From assembly GCA_013365325.1 (NCBI GenBank), contig JABVXV010000013.1, positions 369,413-433,412 on the forward strand: 64,000 nucleotides of DNA, in the 5' to 3' direction. The number at the start of each line of letters is the position of its first letter. The stretch's first letter is position 1. A program made the position numbers and the translations under genes. The notes beneath the pieces are model-generated. The model made no database searches. It worked only from the letters and a program-made list of their open reading frames with translations, and was not told the origin of the DNA. The DNA is from Dipetalonema caudispina (Eukaryota; Nematoda; Chromadorea; Rhabditida; Onchocercidae). Below, one piece after another: positions 1-13,821 of this stretch.

Positions 1-3000
1 ACTTTATAGCTCCTTTAAGTTGTTATTTCCACAATGTTTACTGACATTAAATGCTCTGTTAATTAATAAAATCTTTATATAAACTATTTGTTTGTGACAT
101 ATAATCCAAAGATGGATTCTATTATCTTCACGATAATACAACAAATTTCCCTCAACAATTGCAGGAAAATATGACAAATTTGTTATAAATTGTGTATCAT
201 TTTAATCTTATCGTTTGTTATTCATATTTTAGCTTGGATAGATTCATTGTACATTCTTGTTACTGTATGTAGCAATGAAGTAAGCTCAAGTGAATTTACT
301 GCAATTGATTTTATGAATAAGAAGATGTTTATTCAATTTTCGCTTTTCTTGTAGAATTAACAATTATCTTAACGAAATGAAATAATCGAAATAATTCATC
401 AAATTATTCAATCCAAATTGTGTTCCCGATGATTTCGCTATCTTTTCTAATGTTTATGCAATGCTTCCTATGTAATTGCATTCTTTTTATAAGTGTTTTA
501 GATCAAGGAATAATTGCTTACTTACCTATCATATCTTTCTACTTCTAATTTTAAATTTCCAATTTTTAATTTCGAATTAACTGAAGTTTGCTTTGAATGA
601 ATCCTTTTCTTCCAATATTTTTTATGGCTTCTGATGCACATTTATGCTTGATACTTTTGCTTTTCAATTCAATTGCCGTATCTTTTTTGTTACAACAAAC
701 CATTATAACGGAGTATTCTGAATTGCCGATTTCTTCTTCAGAAATATTTTCTATCTAAAGTTGTAATTAAAACTTATAAACTTGAAATCTAGTTTAAAAA
801 TCATGACATTTTAAAAGAAATTTAATCATGCTTAATGTTGCTTACCTACTTTCCATCAGTACTTTTAGTCGATTTGATTAAGTGTATTCAATTCATGTTT
901 AGAGAAATAATAAAATAATTTGATAGTTACGGTATTTGCCTTTCTTTTTTTATGTCTTTTTTTTTATATCTTCCCGTCAAGTAAATAGTAAAATTAACTT
1001 CGTATGTTGAATTGCTTTCAAAATTGATATTTCCCATAGCTTAATCAAATTCAATTCCCTAAACAATAAGAATAATGCAATCGTTCATCGTCAACTTATT
1101 TCAAATGTCTTCACTTTTTTATTAAATGAAATTTCTATTTTATTGCTTAATTTCTTTGATTGAAATTTGATGATGAAAAGTGAATTTCTTAATCTTATAG
1201 AATTCATTTTTCATGATCAAATTTTGCTTTTTTTTTTTTGCATTGCTTCAATAAATTTGTGTTTGTTATTCTTGTTGTACATACTGTATATTGTGTACTC
1301 AATTTTCACTTTATAATTTCCAATAGTTCTTTTGTTGATGATTGTTTATAAAATAAAAAAAAAAAATGTGCCCTCATATATCATACAACAACTGATTAGT
1401 ATTTAAACCATTTCAGGTTGATTTTAAAATGGAATATCAATATGAATAGCAGCTTTTAAAATTCACATGTAAAAATGAAGCAAGAAAATTTTTTTGAAAT
1501 TTTTTATTCCTTGAAATCATATGAAAATTACCTAACCATATTAGATACTACAAACAAATTATGCGCAAATAATATTTCATCTTCTTTATTGCGAATTCTA
1601 TCCATGAAACCAATTTCTTAAGTACCTTAGCTATAATAGCAATTTTCAAAATTCGATCAATTGTAATTTTCTGAAAAAAAAAAGATAAAATGTTTGAGAA
1701 TAAGAAATTGGAATATACATTTAGAATTTGCTTCAGTAAAATCAAATGATTGCTTTCTCAAAATCCATTAATAAATGTAATTATAGAAGAACATATAGAT
1801 TGTGCTTACTTCTTCATTATCTGTAAAATGAAAGTTTTACATCAATTGATATAACAAAAAACAAAGCTGCTTACATTTAGCTTTAAATTTAACAATTCTA
1901 GAAATACATTTTATTATCAGACTTACAATAAAGTGCAGAAAAAATGGTAAAAAAATTATAGAGAAACTAAAATTACTTCTTAAAAAAAAAAAAAAAATCA
2001 TACATCGAGTACAATTTCTATTATTTCTTCTATAAAATTTCTGTTCGTTGTTGTTTCTGGACCGTTTAAATTTGATGAAATTAGCTATGTACAACTATGT
2101 CTTACAAAATTTCTGCAATAGGTGATTTTTTTTTTAATTGAAATCTGGTTTCAAGAAACATCTTAGGTGACATATACTCTCATTAATTGCTTATTACGTT
2201 CACATATTTATGTATCATTTTCAAAGCTATTGAACATTTTAGTAATTTTCTAAAGTATTTTATGTATTTTCAATTAATTTTAAATTCTTCAAATATTTGC
2301 ACTTTAACTATTTAATACATTTCCTTTTATTATCTTCTGTATTTTACTATGCAATTTTCTCGTAGAGTATATTGTAATTCAAATGTATCATTTTGGGTAA
2401 GATTCTCGTAATAATTACAATAATTTCACATTAGCTTCAAACTTTAGCTTAGATTACAATGAAACTAATATTATTTTTATTACTTCTATTACTATAATTT
2501 TCTAACATCTCTTCTTACATCGATCCATCATATTGCACATTTTTATAATTATAATTTTGTTCACATTTTTCTCTTCTTCATTACTAATTATTATGGTAAT
2601 TAATGATTTTTTTTTCCTTCAATTACAACTTTTTCCTTCCTGATTTCATACTTTTTTTTTTTAATTTTAATATAATATAATGTCTTAACTTTACTTTTTT
2701 GTTGAATATTTTCCACCAATCTTTCAATTATCATTTTTAACGATCAAAATCTCTATTAATTCTTAGTTACTCAATTGCTTATCGATTTTCTCACTTCGCT
2801 CATCTAATTATTTAATGTGTTCAAAACTTCGAATACAAAATTGATAAAGTTCCGTTGTTTTTATTGTTGCAGTAAAAACAAAATTAGATTCTATCATTCA
2901 TAATGATTCTTTAATCTTTGCCTGTTTCTTCTAATCTACAATTCTAAATCACGAAAATTGATGAGTTATATGATAATCAAGAATGATGATATTAGCATTT

Positions 3001-5394
3001 CTTTCAATTCCGATTCGATCCCTACAACTTTACCCTTCATTCAAACTCTAATTTCAATTCTAATTTCAAACATATTCCTCTTCTTTCTTTATCATCTTCA
3101 TCAAATCTTTTTCATCTCATCACTGATATATGATACAACTACAGTGCTACACATAAAATGTCTAATCTATAATTTAAATTTACCAATATGAACTATTTTT
3201 TATTGATAGCCAATTATTATCCCATAAGCTATATTTATTTCAATGTTATTCTCTCATTTAATTGCTTTATTTTTCTTTTTTTTCTTCTTTTTTGCTCTTC
3301 CAATTACAAATAATGTTAATTTTTTGATACAGTTTACGAATTGATAAAAGAGAAGAAAAATGATGAAATTCTTTCCAACAAATTTTCATTTGAAAGAAAA
3401 AAAAAATTTTTTTTAATACACTTATGGGTATCTGTAATAATTATCATTGTTAATTCTGCTTTCACATTCATCACTGTTTGCATTTTATTGGAATTTATTG
3501 AAATTAAATTTAACAATTATTTGAGAGAAAGAAATTAATCTTTAATAATCATTGATTTAATACCGCATATATCATTATTTGTTTGAGTAATTATCATGCA
3601 TTCAAATATACAACATAATATATCAATTATTTATTTATAAATAATCTAATTCAATTCCTTCATTTTCTTAAAATTTCAAAATCTCTCCTGCCCTCTTATT
3701 TTGAACCGATTTTTGTATTGAAAAAAACTTTGGGAATAAGGTTCCATTTAATTTATATTTGTCTTTTCAAATATTTCATTAGTATTCTAATTAATATACT
3801 TTATTCAACTTAATTAGGGTATATTTAGATAATCATGCTCGTGATAGAAATTGCAATTAAAAGAGGTTGTATTACAAAATAGTCAAGGATTAAGATAAAT
3901 TTATTTGCGGTCATTTTTTTTTTTTTTTTTTTTTTTTTTGTCTGCAGGAGAAATATTAATTTGTATATTACATACCATTGCTTTGTCAGATATCAATTTA
4001 GTAAATTTTATTACTCAATTTTACATCCTTTAATTTATACTCTCGTACTTATTACATGCCTCTATTTCCTTTTATTAAGAGATGCAAGTTTCCAGAATAA
4101 TCCTTTTTAAAAGTTTTGAAAAAAAAAAAAGAAAAAATGTCGTGAAAAAATTTATGAAATGAATTCACATCAAAAAGTCGTTGATAAAGCATTAGAAATT
4201 TAAAGCAATGATCATATATTCTTTGTTAACTTTTAGTCTAGAATTCAAATGAATCTAGCGGAAAATTAAAGAATACATTCATTGATAACGAATGCTATCT
4301 GTTAACATGTTATCTTATCAATAATTAGTGATGAGGACCAGATAATGATAAAGTTGTTGAAATCATCATACTTATTTTCATTTTACCGGTAAGAGTTAGA
4401 AAATTTTTTTCTTTTTCAGTACTAAAAAAAAATACGTCGAAATTGTTTGAGTGAAGAAATTCAAATTTTCATTGGCTTGTAATAGGGGTATTATGAACAT
4501 TAATGTAGTTTGAATGTCTATCTGAATTATATATGCTAAATGTTATTTTACGTTTTTCCGGTTATTATTCATGCTTTTCAGTTTTGTTTTCTGCACGATG
4601 AAAAGTGATCCATTTTATTCAATTTTTTTTTCCTTTGTTTTTTTTTTTTTTTTTAGGTCTGTGTCATTATTTAACAAATGATCGTTCCATTGTAAACTTG
4701 AAGGTTGAAGGTTATGACTGCTAATTTAGTTGGCAATAATTTTAGTAATTTCTAAATTTTCTCTGAAATTTATCCTCTTAAAAAAGATATTTATAATTTG
4801 TTAAAGATTCAAACTGTTATGCGATCTTCAAAATTCTTCCATGTAATGTTTGTCTTTTTTTTTTTTCTTGTAGTAATATGATTGCAAATGTTGAAAGTCG
4901 CTAAGAGAGACAGACTTACAATATTAATTTTCAAATCATTTCATTCCATTAATTTTAGACTTTTGATTATTGTTGATTAAAATGGCTTAAAATAAAAGCA
5001 AATACATCAATGTTTCACTTCCAAAATTTTTGTGATTTTAATTCTTTATTAAAAGTTTAAAATCCGATTTTCTTCAACATTTTACCAGTTAAAATATCCG
5101 AACAATTTATGAAACAAAGATCTAATAATTTTCTGCTAAAATTTTCAGGTAAAACTTCTGCATCTAATTCTTTTAAAAACAATGAGGAATACTTCGACAA
5201 AGGTTTATAATTCGTAATTTAGACAAGATAAGTATATTTAGGAACATAGTGATAATAATATTTAGTTCAAGTGATGTTTGATGATTAATTGAATAAATCG
5301 TTAATTTTTGAAAAACATCGAAAGAATCCAAAAAAAAAAAACTCTAAAATATTTGAATTTTTCAACGAGAATTTTGAGTATCTCTTTCATCCTG

Positions 5395-5425
<31 letters not shown>

Positions 5426-7340
5426 GTTAAATAGTGAGTGGGAAAATAATAGGAAATGAGTTGATGATTATCCGCATTTTTTCTCCACAACCTTATCCTA
5501 CTTTCTCTCATCGTCAGTGAAGTGATAATCCAAATCAAAAAAAAAAAATCGGAAGAAAAAAATTTAAATTATTGGATTACTTAATATTCTTTTCTCCCAA
5601 ATAGGATAATGTCAAGCTATTCATTTCATTATTAAATTATTGAATGTGAATTATTTATTGTAATAATATCTCAAGTCATAGAAAACGAACCATTCCTCTA
5701 TTTATCCATTCATGCAAAAATCATTCTGATATGTTGGAATTCAGCAATAGATCTGCACTTTTCGCGCCCCCATAAAAATTCCGGTTTTTTTTTGGTTAAG
5801 AGAAAAGATAGTAGGAAGAGAAAATTATCGTTGAAGAAAAAAAAAAAAAACCAGTTTTACTTTTTTTTCTTATTTTTTTGTAGTTATCAGTAGTTTAAAT
5901 ACAAAGTGGTTTGGCTTACTTAATATTTCTTCAAATTACCCTAAAGAACCTAAATGACCTTGATTGCTAAGCAGTTTAAAGTGAAGAAAGTTGGAAGTAT
6001 GATTTGTAATTTACTTATCATGCAGACATTCAGACGCTTCTTGCAAAATAAACTCATGGCATTTCATTTTAGCATGAAAATAATTATGACTTGGTGATGC
6101 AGAAAAAAATGAAACATATCATATTTTCAAAAAAAAAATTCAAATATAGATCATGGAAATAGTATTACCTAATCTTTGAAGACAAATAACTGAAATAACG
6201 ATAACTAACTGGTTGAAACGATGCTTCATTGAATTTTTGATCAAGAAGAATGAATACAATTTAATGTAATAATGAGTTAGAGATCAATTAGGTTATTATC
6301 ATTTGATATTTCAATGAAAAAAAGCTTACACTAAAAGGATTTAATCTTATAGCAGCAAAAGTTTATTAGAAAAATTCTTATTCAATGTATTAGGCATTTT
6401 GAAAAATAGTTGAAAAATGAAAAAAATTTCAAAGATAAGCAAATATTTTGCAAATGAAGCAATTTTCTTTTTGGCAATGATATACTTCGAGTTTATGAAA
6501 GGAAAATAATATTTGAAATAGCATTATCGAAATTGGAATAAATGATGAAGTATAATATTGACAATGATATTCGTTTTTTTTTTTTTTCTTCTTCTTCTTC
6601 TGTTTTCATTTTTATATCTTATTACTGGAACTATTCGTACTATTTGTTTGTTTATTAAGATTTATTTAAGTTCCAAAATTCCAGTCTAAAATTATTTTAT
6701 CAACCGTACAAAGAGCATGTTCAAACTGTAACATTTATCATTTCTTCAAACATTTACAAAATTCGCAAAAAATTAAAAAAAATAAGACATGAACTAAAAA
6801 AAAAAAAAAAAAAAAGAGGAAAGAAGCATAATAGATACAATTAATGTTCCTGAAATTTTTGCAAAGGAACTTTTAAATTTTTTTTTTTTAAAATTTTTCA
6901 CGAATTTCTATCACTAATAATGAAAAAAAAAATACAAACTTAAATAGCTTAGGAGAGTTCTAAATGACTTTGACAAAATGTTAATTACAACATGATAAAT
7001 GAACGAAGTACACTTTGAAGTGGTAATACTGTTGAGATTGCAAGAAGTTTACTTTTCTTTTTAGTATCAACTTTATTACAATAGGACATTGAACTTTGGT
7101 GACAGTGTAAATTAAACTAAGAATAACAAAATGTGTACGAAATGTTTCATCTTTCTTACATTTGTAAAATTGAGGATTATTACATTCTGTGAATAACTGT
7201 TGTATAAATGTTTCAAATAATGTGATCGAATTTCAAGTACAAAATAACAGTAATTATAGCAATTAATATCAATTAATTATAGTGATGTTACAAAATTTCA
7301 TGAGGTTAATATTATCTGATGGGATTTTTTGATGGTAAAT

Positions 7341-7423
7341 TCTTAAGTATTTTTGTTAATTAACAATGATTGCTCTCATAGATTCTTAAGTGTTTTTGTT
7401 AATTAACAATGATTACTGTCATA
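7341..7423. repeat. 42-bp tandem repeat, two copies
   Basis: The unit beginning TCTTAAGTATTTTTGTTAAT (7341-7382) is repeated at 7383-7423 with three substitutions. Both copies contain the palindrome TTAATTAA. Nothing suggests a function. Confidence 0.85.
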
Positions 7424-9338
7424 AAATATAATATTTATTATTTGAAATTGTATGCTGCCAGCGGAAATTTGATTTTGTAAAGAACATTTCAATAGTTGTT
7501 TGTAGAAATATTTCGAGAATTAGTAATAGGAAGGAATAAATGTAATTTAATATTTTTACAAATGTTACAATGAAATTAATGAAAGGATCAATATTTGTTC
7601 AAGTAAACAGTCATTTTTTATTATTTTCCTCATTAATTAAAATGATTCGTTCAATTGTTTTGTTGATAATATTGGCATTGCAAGGAATATGTCTACTTAT
7701 CGCGAGAGTTTTTTTTCAGGATTTATATTCGGAAAAAAAGTTCAAAATAAATTATCAAACATTTCTTTCATTAAACGTACTTCGACTGGTTTTCCTCCAT
7801 TCAATAATCAATATTTCTAACTTTTAACATTATGCCCTATTTATGAAGTTACAGCCAATACTACGGATATATGTGTGTGTCGTAGAATGATGGTGACTTA
7901 TCGGGATGTGATGTCTGCACATTTAAATTGTTTAAAAATAATTTGAAATTTGTAAATCATTTAACATTTCGAACATCCTTGAACACAATCTTTCAAATCA
8001 TTAAATACTGTCAACCTTTTTTGCCTTCGGAAGATCGGATTTTATGCTCTTAGTGAAATATGAAAGAGGTAAAAGTAAGGGAATATCAAAGCACAAGAAA
8101 AACACATTCAATATCAAATGCTCCTAATCCACAATTTATTTCTATGATCTTTTAATTGTTGCAATTTTACGCCTTGTAGGGATGACAATAAATGGAAGAA
8201 TGGATTCGGTACCAGGAAAAAAGTGTTTCCTATGAAAATTTTGTAGTTGGAAGAAAAAAATAAAAGATGAAATTAAAATGAAAAAAAAAAAAATAGGAGA
8301 ATTAATGTTTTTTGGAAAGATTCAGTTACCGAAAGATGTTTCAAAAATGAAAAGGTAGAGCAATTTAATGGCGCAAATGTCCAAATAAAATGTTTCGCCG
8401 AAAGAAGGAAAACAAAAAGTGACAGTAATCGTAGACGAGCAAAAAAAATAAAAAACTGAAATTAATGCGTCCTTGACGATAAGGTATTTTACTTTTTGGA
8501 TTTTTAGAATTATATGTTTTGAGTGTTAGGAGCAAAAATTTTGTATTATAAATGAAATATTTGAAAAGTTTTTAAAAAAAAAAAATCAAAAGGTCAAATA
8601 ATATTGAAAGTAATAAGCCATGTAATTAATTATCCTTGAATGGAATCATTTCCTACCGTTTCTGTAAAATTAAAAGTACCTTTTTGATGAATTTCATTTT
8701 TAATTTATAGAGAAGGAAATAGGAAAGCATAACTGATAAAATGAATATAACTTTTGTAATTTATAATTATTCCTTTCAAGATAAGCTACTTGAGTACTTC
8801 ATATACGAATATATATATATATACTTGAATAGGTTAGAAGAGTTTTTATTCTATCATATGGAAGCATTATCATTTCTCTTTTCAATCAGTTTCACTTCTG
8901 AATAGGTTCATTTTAAATTGTTAATTTCATCGGAAACATTTAATTGAATAGTTTTAAAATTCAATTTTATTGCAAAAAAAAAAATGTACTTGATTAGTTC
9001 GAAAATTAATTTCAGTGTAGAACGTTTCGATATAAAATTAAGCAAATAAATAATGAAAAGTGTTAGTAATGAATGTTTGTTTTTTTCTTCAATTAATTTT
9101 AAATATATTTGCTATAATTGCCAATGATGACAGCAATACCAAAAGAACTAAAATATATTTATTTGACAGTTTTAGTCTTTAAATTTCATCTTTTCAATTA
9201 AAAATAGTAGTATATATCAATTTAAATCAATAGGGCAAATGAAGTGTCACATTTCAAATTATGTAATGAAGATTTGATAAAAATTACATGTTGTTGAGAA
9301 GTCATGCGAAAAAATTTTTCGTAATGAAAGACGAAGAA

Positions 9339-9363
9339 GATGATGATGATGATGATGATGATG
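9339..9363. repeat. (GAT)n microsatellite
   Basis: Uninterrupted run of about eight GAT units, about 400 bp upstream of the collagen start codon. Confidence 0.9.
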
Positions 9364-9576
9364 AAGAAAATAAAATCATGAAATTACATTTGCAAAATTG
9401 TTAACATTTCACCTTATCACATTTTTTTTTTTAGTGTGATAATTTGTAGTAGTATTCGAAAAAGATGCAATCATTTTGTACAAGTTTTTTTTCTACTCTT
9501 TTTGCAGGAAACAGGAACAGGTAAAAAGGAAACGGAAAACAAAAACATTTAAAAAAGAAAAAAAGAACTTTTTCTT

Positions 9577-9577
<1 letters not shown>

Positions 9578-9617
<40 letters not shown>

Positions 9618-9646
9618 GGAAAAAAAAAAAAAGGTCTCTATAAATA
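9578..9646 (+). promoter_or_regulatory. Probable collagen promoter: long poly(dA) tract plus TATA box
   Basis: A 38-nt uninterrupted A run (9578-9615), a short break and another 12 A residues lead directly into TATAAATA at 9639-9646. This is the only strong TATA element close to the collagen start and lies 126 bp before the ATG at 9772. Long poly(dA:dT) tracts are known to keep nucleosomes away from promoters. Inference: this is the core promoter. No transcription data are available here. Confidence 0.5.
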
Positions 9647-9680
9647 GATGAAGAAATTGCATGAGAATTCAGTATCATTA

Positions 9681-9692
9681 TCTGTATTGCAG
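9681..9692 (+). promoter_or_regulatory. Possible trans-splice acceptor of the collagen gene
   Basis: The pyrimidine-rich stretch ending TGTATTGCAG is followed by no further coding exon until the ATG 80 bp later, a typical arrangement for spliced-leader addition. A weaker AG at 9702-9703 is an alternative. Confidence 0.35.
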
Positions 9693-9771
9693 CATTTATA
9701 GCAGTAATTAGTAGTAAAATTAAAAGAATACTTCACAAATCTGATCAGTTATTCATTTTGCTGTAACAAGA

Positions 9772-10029
9772 ATGGATATCGATAATCGTATAAAGGCTTA
9801 CAAATTTGTTTCCTATGCTGCAGTAACATTTTCTACTGTTGCTGTACTATCAGTATGTGTAACATTACCAATGGTATACAATTATGTCTATCATGTTCGA
9901 CGACAAATGCGATCGGAAATTAATTACTGCAAGGTATAAGCCTATCTAAAATAACAAAATTTTGACTTCTAACCAGTATATTCATTTAATAAACATGATT
10001 GTTTTTATCGTATCACAGGATCAAAGATT

Positions 10030-10062
<33 letters not shown>

Positions 10063-12337
10063 ATTCTGTTATCCGAGGTATTTTGGTATTTGTCTCAAAT
10101 GTACAGTTACAATACTAGCAGTTTAACCTTTTGACTTGTTAGATTGTTGATTATTTGTAATTTTTATGAAAACCTATAACTTTACATATTATGAATGAAA
10201 TTTTGGTTTGCTGAACAAAAGATTAGCAATCTTTGTAACAATTTATATTTTTGACATTGTAGTAAAACTATCTTATCAAATAATACGAGTGCAGAATATA
10301 TGGAGTGTATTGTTTTAGTTTAGATTGGATAACATATGGAATAAAGTCTTTTTGATGATTTATGCTTAGAGATAGTTTCTCTTATTATTGAAATTTTTAA
10401 AGATTATTCTAAAAAATTATCATATTTTTTTTTAAGTTCGTCATCATCATCATCATCATTAATAATAACAATAAAACTATCAATCATTTGATGCAATGTG
10501 GTTTTTTTTTTTTTTTTCAGTGAATGGATTTGTTTCTGAAAATATGACAGAATCAGAAGATTTTTTTTTTTTGAAATGACGTCTTTTCCGGGGGTAGAGA
10601 GAAAAATGAAATATAATACGAAGAAATTTCAACAAAATTTGTACTTTTTTTTTGAAATATGAGAGAAAAAGATTGCAAGAATTTGGGTTAACAGTTACTT
10701 AACAATTTTTATAAGATAGCAAATGTTTTTATTTTTATTTTTTTTTTCTTTTTTTGTGTGTGCATTTATCCGACAATTCTACTAATTGCACTTCTATAAC
10801 AAAATTTAATTTTAAATAGGCCATTAAGGGACGAAGAATTTTATAGGTAAGGAAAGTGGATCAGATAGGAAAAAGAAATGTAGAGGAGAAGAGAGGTGAA
10901 GATTAAATAAGTGATTTGAATCTTGGGAAAAGGAAAAGGGGACAAGTGATGGATAAATTTATATTCAGGATGAAATATTGTAATTCATGAAGATAATTAT
11001 GCATGCGCAAACGGAATATCGAAAATTGTCATTTCCAATGAAATTACTGATAAAAAATTGACTTCATATTTTATGGTCACTTAGACGATATGGTTTGATA
11101 GCTAATATAATATTTCTCTCTCGAGACTGTCTTGAAATATTGAGGCAAGTTTGTTGATAAGCAAGAAAAACGTAGAATCCAGAAATAAAAAAAATAAAAT
11201 CAGCTATTGGCAAGTTCTTATGATTTGTTGAAAAATTACTTAGCCCAATGTTATGAATATAGTGATGCATTTTTCAGTAATTATTAATTTATAGGGATCA
11301 GCAAAAGATATCTGGATGGAAGTGGGTCATTTAAAACAAGTGCCGATTAATAAGAATCGTACTGCTAGGCAAGCAGGATATGATACAAGTGCAGGTGTAA
11401 GTGCTGGTGAAGGAGCTGTTCAAGAACCTTCTGGTTGCGAAAGTTGTTGTTTACCAGGTCCACCAGGTCCAAAAGGAGCACCAGGTAGACCTGGAAAACC
11501 TGGAAGGTAATTTAGAATTTCTTTAATTAAATTTGTACATGATTTGAGAAGTTACTTTTTTTACAACTGGAATTATTCCACTTAACAGTCAACTTGGTCA
11601 TCAGGTTTGCCTTTTTCTGCTTATCCTAGAATATGAAATAATTATTAGCTTTAATTTTACTCTGATTACTATTCATTGTAGGCCCGGTGCACCAGGAATG
11701 CCTGGGAGTCCAGGAAGACCGCCAAGTCAACCATGTGAACCAATTACACCACCACCATGTCAGCCATGTCCACCTGGTCCACCCGGCCCGCCTGGACCAC
11801 CAGGACCACCTGGCGATGCAGGACCAGATGGGGCACCAGGCCAAGGAGGTGGAGCTGGGGCACCAGGCCCACCAGGACCAAAAGGACCGCCAGGACCACC
11901 TGGAGAACCTGGACCACAAGGACCACCTGGTCCACCAGGAGAGGATGCACCAAGCGAAGGCGTTATTCCAGGAGAACCTGGACCACCAGGTAATTCTGCG
12001 ATTTAAAATTGTAAAAAACAGAAACATTTCAGCTATAGTGATAAAAATTAGGGGATTATCAAATGTATGGAGTAAATATAAAACTTATACAAATATTTCA
12101 GGTGATATGGGTCCACCCGGACCACCAGGTCCACCGGGACAACCAGGTGCCGATGGACTACCGGGACCACCAGGACCAAAAGGATTACCCGGAGCACCAG
12201 GACTACCCGGTGCCGATGGTCAACCTGGTGCACCAGGACAACCTGGTGCACCTGGTGCTCCTGGAGAGAAGGGTATCTGTCCGAAATATTGCGCCATTGA
12301 TGGTGGTGTCTTTTTCGAGGATGGTACTCGCCGATGA
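9772..12337 (+). CDS. Cuticle collagen
   Basis: Structural collagen of the nematode cuticle. Exons: 9772-9933, 11295-11506, 11682-11989 and 12102-12337 (918 nt, 305 aa), with GT-AG junctions in phase throughout. Residues 1-54 form the cuticle-collagen N-terminal domain with one membrane-spanning segment (about 14-36) and a basic stretch HVRRQMR. RTAR at 76-79 fits the subtilisin-type (BLI-4-like) RxxR processing site. Interrupted Gly-X-Y blocks follow, rich in GPP, separated by cysteine pairs ([20 protein letters not shown]) that would cross-link the trimer. The tail ([21 protein letters not shown] region) carries two more cysteines and a motif shared by many nematode collagens. Length of about 300 aa is normal for the family. 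Intron 1 is long (1361 bp). The family is certain; no one-to-one orthologue can be named. Confidence 0.96.
10036..10062. repeat. (CT)n microsatellite in collagen intron 1
   Basis: Run of about 13 TC units, 100 bp inside the 1361-bp first intron. Lengthened polypyrimidine sequence, probably neutral. Confidence 0.9.
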
Positions 12338-12498
12338 ACATTTCAACGCCTAATCCATTAATAATTGGATTGATAATTAAAGCCATTTACATCTTGTCAC
12401 ATTTTTCTTTAATGAAACAACCAGTATTGTTTACGGATCACATTACATTTTTAAAATTGTTGCAAAATTTTCTTCTGGAATGACCGAGTAAATGTTGC

Positions 12499-12504
12499 AA
12501 TAAA
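12499..12504 (+). terminator. Poly(A) signal of the collagen gene
   Basis: Canonical AATAAA 162 nt after the collagen stop codon, in AT-rich 3' sequence. Confidence 0.6.
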
Positions 12505-13821
12505 GAAAACATTCTTCCCAAAATCTTCTATATATTGCATTTTATTTTAATGTAAGGTAAAAAAAAAAATGAAGAAAATAGTAGAAATTGATTTATTATT
12601 TGCAAAATCATTTTGCAAATTTTTGAAAATTTAAACAATAAATTATGCTTTTGAAGTCAACTATTTAATACGATCTATTAACAAGATCCAACTCAAGTAA
12701 ACAAAGCACAATAATACCTGTTTGTCATCTATAAAATTAGTTCCAAAAAACAAAATTACATCGTTTCTTAAGTTTACTACAACTAAGATAGAAAATACAG
12801 AGAGTAGTGTTTACTCAAAAAGTTACTCATAATTTGAGTAAACACTGAAAGTTAATAGATACTTCCTTGTTGATAATTGCAAAGTGTCATCTATTTGGTT
12901 ATTAAGATGAAAGCTAAGATTCATTTCTCTTGTAGAACAAGAAAATTGCTATTTTCTAATTGTCCCAATTTTTTTGATTCTGCTAATAAAAACTTCCAAA
13001 CATTTCACTTCCGTATCAGGGTTACTTTCAATTGGGTAAGCATTCGAGGTTTGTTCCACTCTCTCGTCCACGCATCCATTCTTTTACGCCCTTAATTTAC
13101 CTCGAACTTTCATCCTTCTATTTGTGACGATAATAAATGGACGTACTTATCGAAGGGAAACGAAAACCACTTCCCTTTTGATGCATCCGTCTCTTCATTA
13201 AACGTAAACATATATATATATGTATATATAAAATTTGTACAAACCTGTTTTTAGCAAATTGTTTCTGAACAATTTACAGTTGACATTCAATTAAATGTGT
13301 CCTTCATAAAAGTGTAAATTTAAATTTTCAGGCGATCTGCTGAAGAGTAGATGGTAATATTTTCTGAAATATAAAATTGGAGTATCAAGAATTGTAATGT
13401 TACTTGTTGAGTCATTACTCACTCGTTCATTTGTTAAAGTTCATGATTTTTAAGATGCCAGTTTTTTATGAAACTTTTATGATCATATCTTCATATAGTA
13501 ACACGACAGCATGATGTCCACACCTGAATTTCATAGAAATCATTTCATCACCATACTTTCGATTAATTAAATAACTCGAGAAAAACACAGAATTATCTAA
13601 ACTTCTTGAAAGCAAGAGTATGTTATGCGTCAAACAATTTTTTTGCTGCATAATGTAAGATCATGTTCGGTAGGCAAAACAATCATTGGTTAATATTTGT
13701 TTATTAACGATCAAGTATAAAATTTTGAATATAAAGAAAGTGGCTTAATAGAAAATTCTAGCGTATTCATCCGCGTTTTGTTCTAATATATTCTTCTTCT
13801 CATCCCTGTTATCTTTAGGAT
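12505..13821. other. Intergenic, nothing recognised
   Basis: AT-rich sequence. The small frames at 12877-13095 (+) and 13466-13651 (-) have no splice context or family resemblance. An (AT)n-rich patch lies near 13210-13230. Confidence 0.55.

Larger units (their letters stand above)
1..9577. other. AT-rich region without recognisable genes
   Basis: No open reading frame here has the composition, splice signals or family resemblance of a real gene. The longest frames (65-85 codons) are AT-driven and mostly hydrophobic translations of T-rich sequence. The stretch holds many A and T runs, a (GAT)n tract at 9339-9363, an (AT)n patch near 8810-8822 and a two-copy 42-bp tandem repeat at 7341-7423. 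It may be upstream sequence of the collagen gene or part of a long intron of a gene outside the window. Confidence 0.6.

Noticed and set aside
7570..7827. 85-codon plus-strand frame with an internal signal-peptide-like segment
   Set aside because: No acceptor or donor pattern, no family resemblance and a length compatible with chance.
9493..9678. Minus-strand polyphenylalanine frame
   Set aside because: Translation of the poly(dA) tract upstream of the collagen gene.
11626..12386. Several long frames overlapping the collagen exons on both strands
   Set aside because: Shadow frames of the GC-richer Gly-X-Y repeat; only the frame joined by splice sites is collagen.
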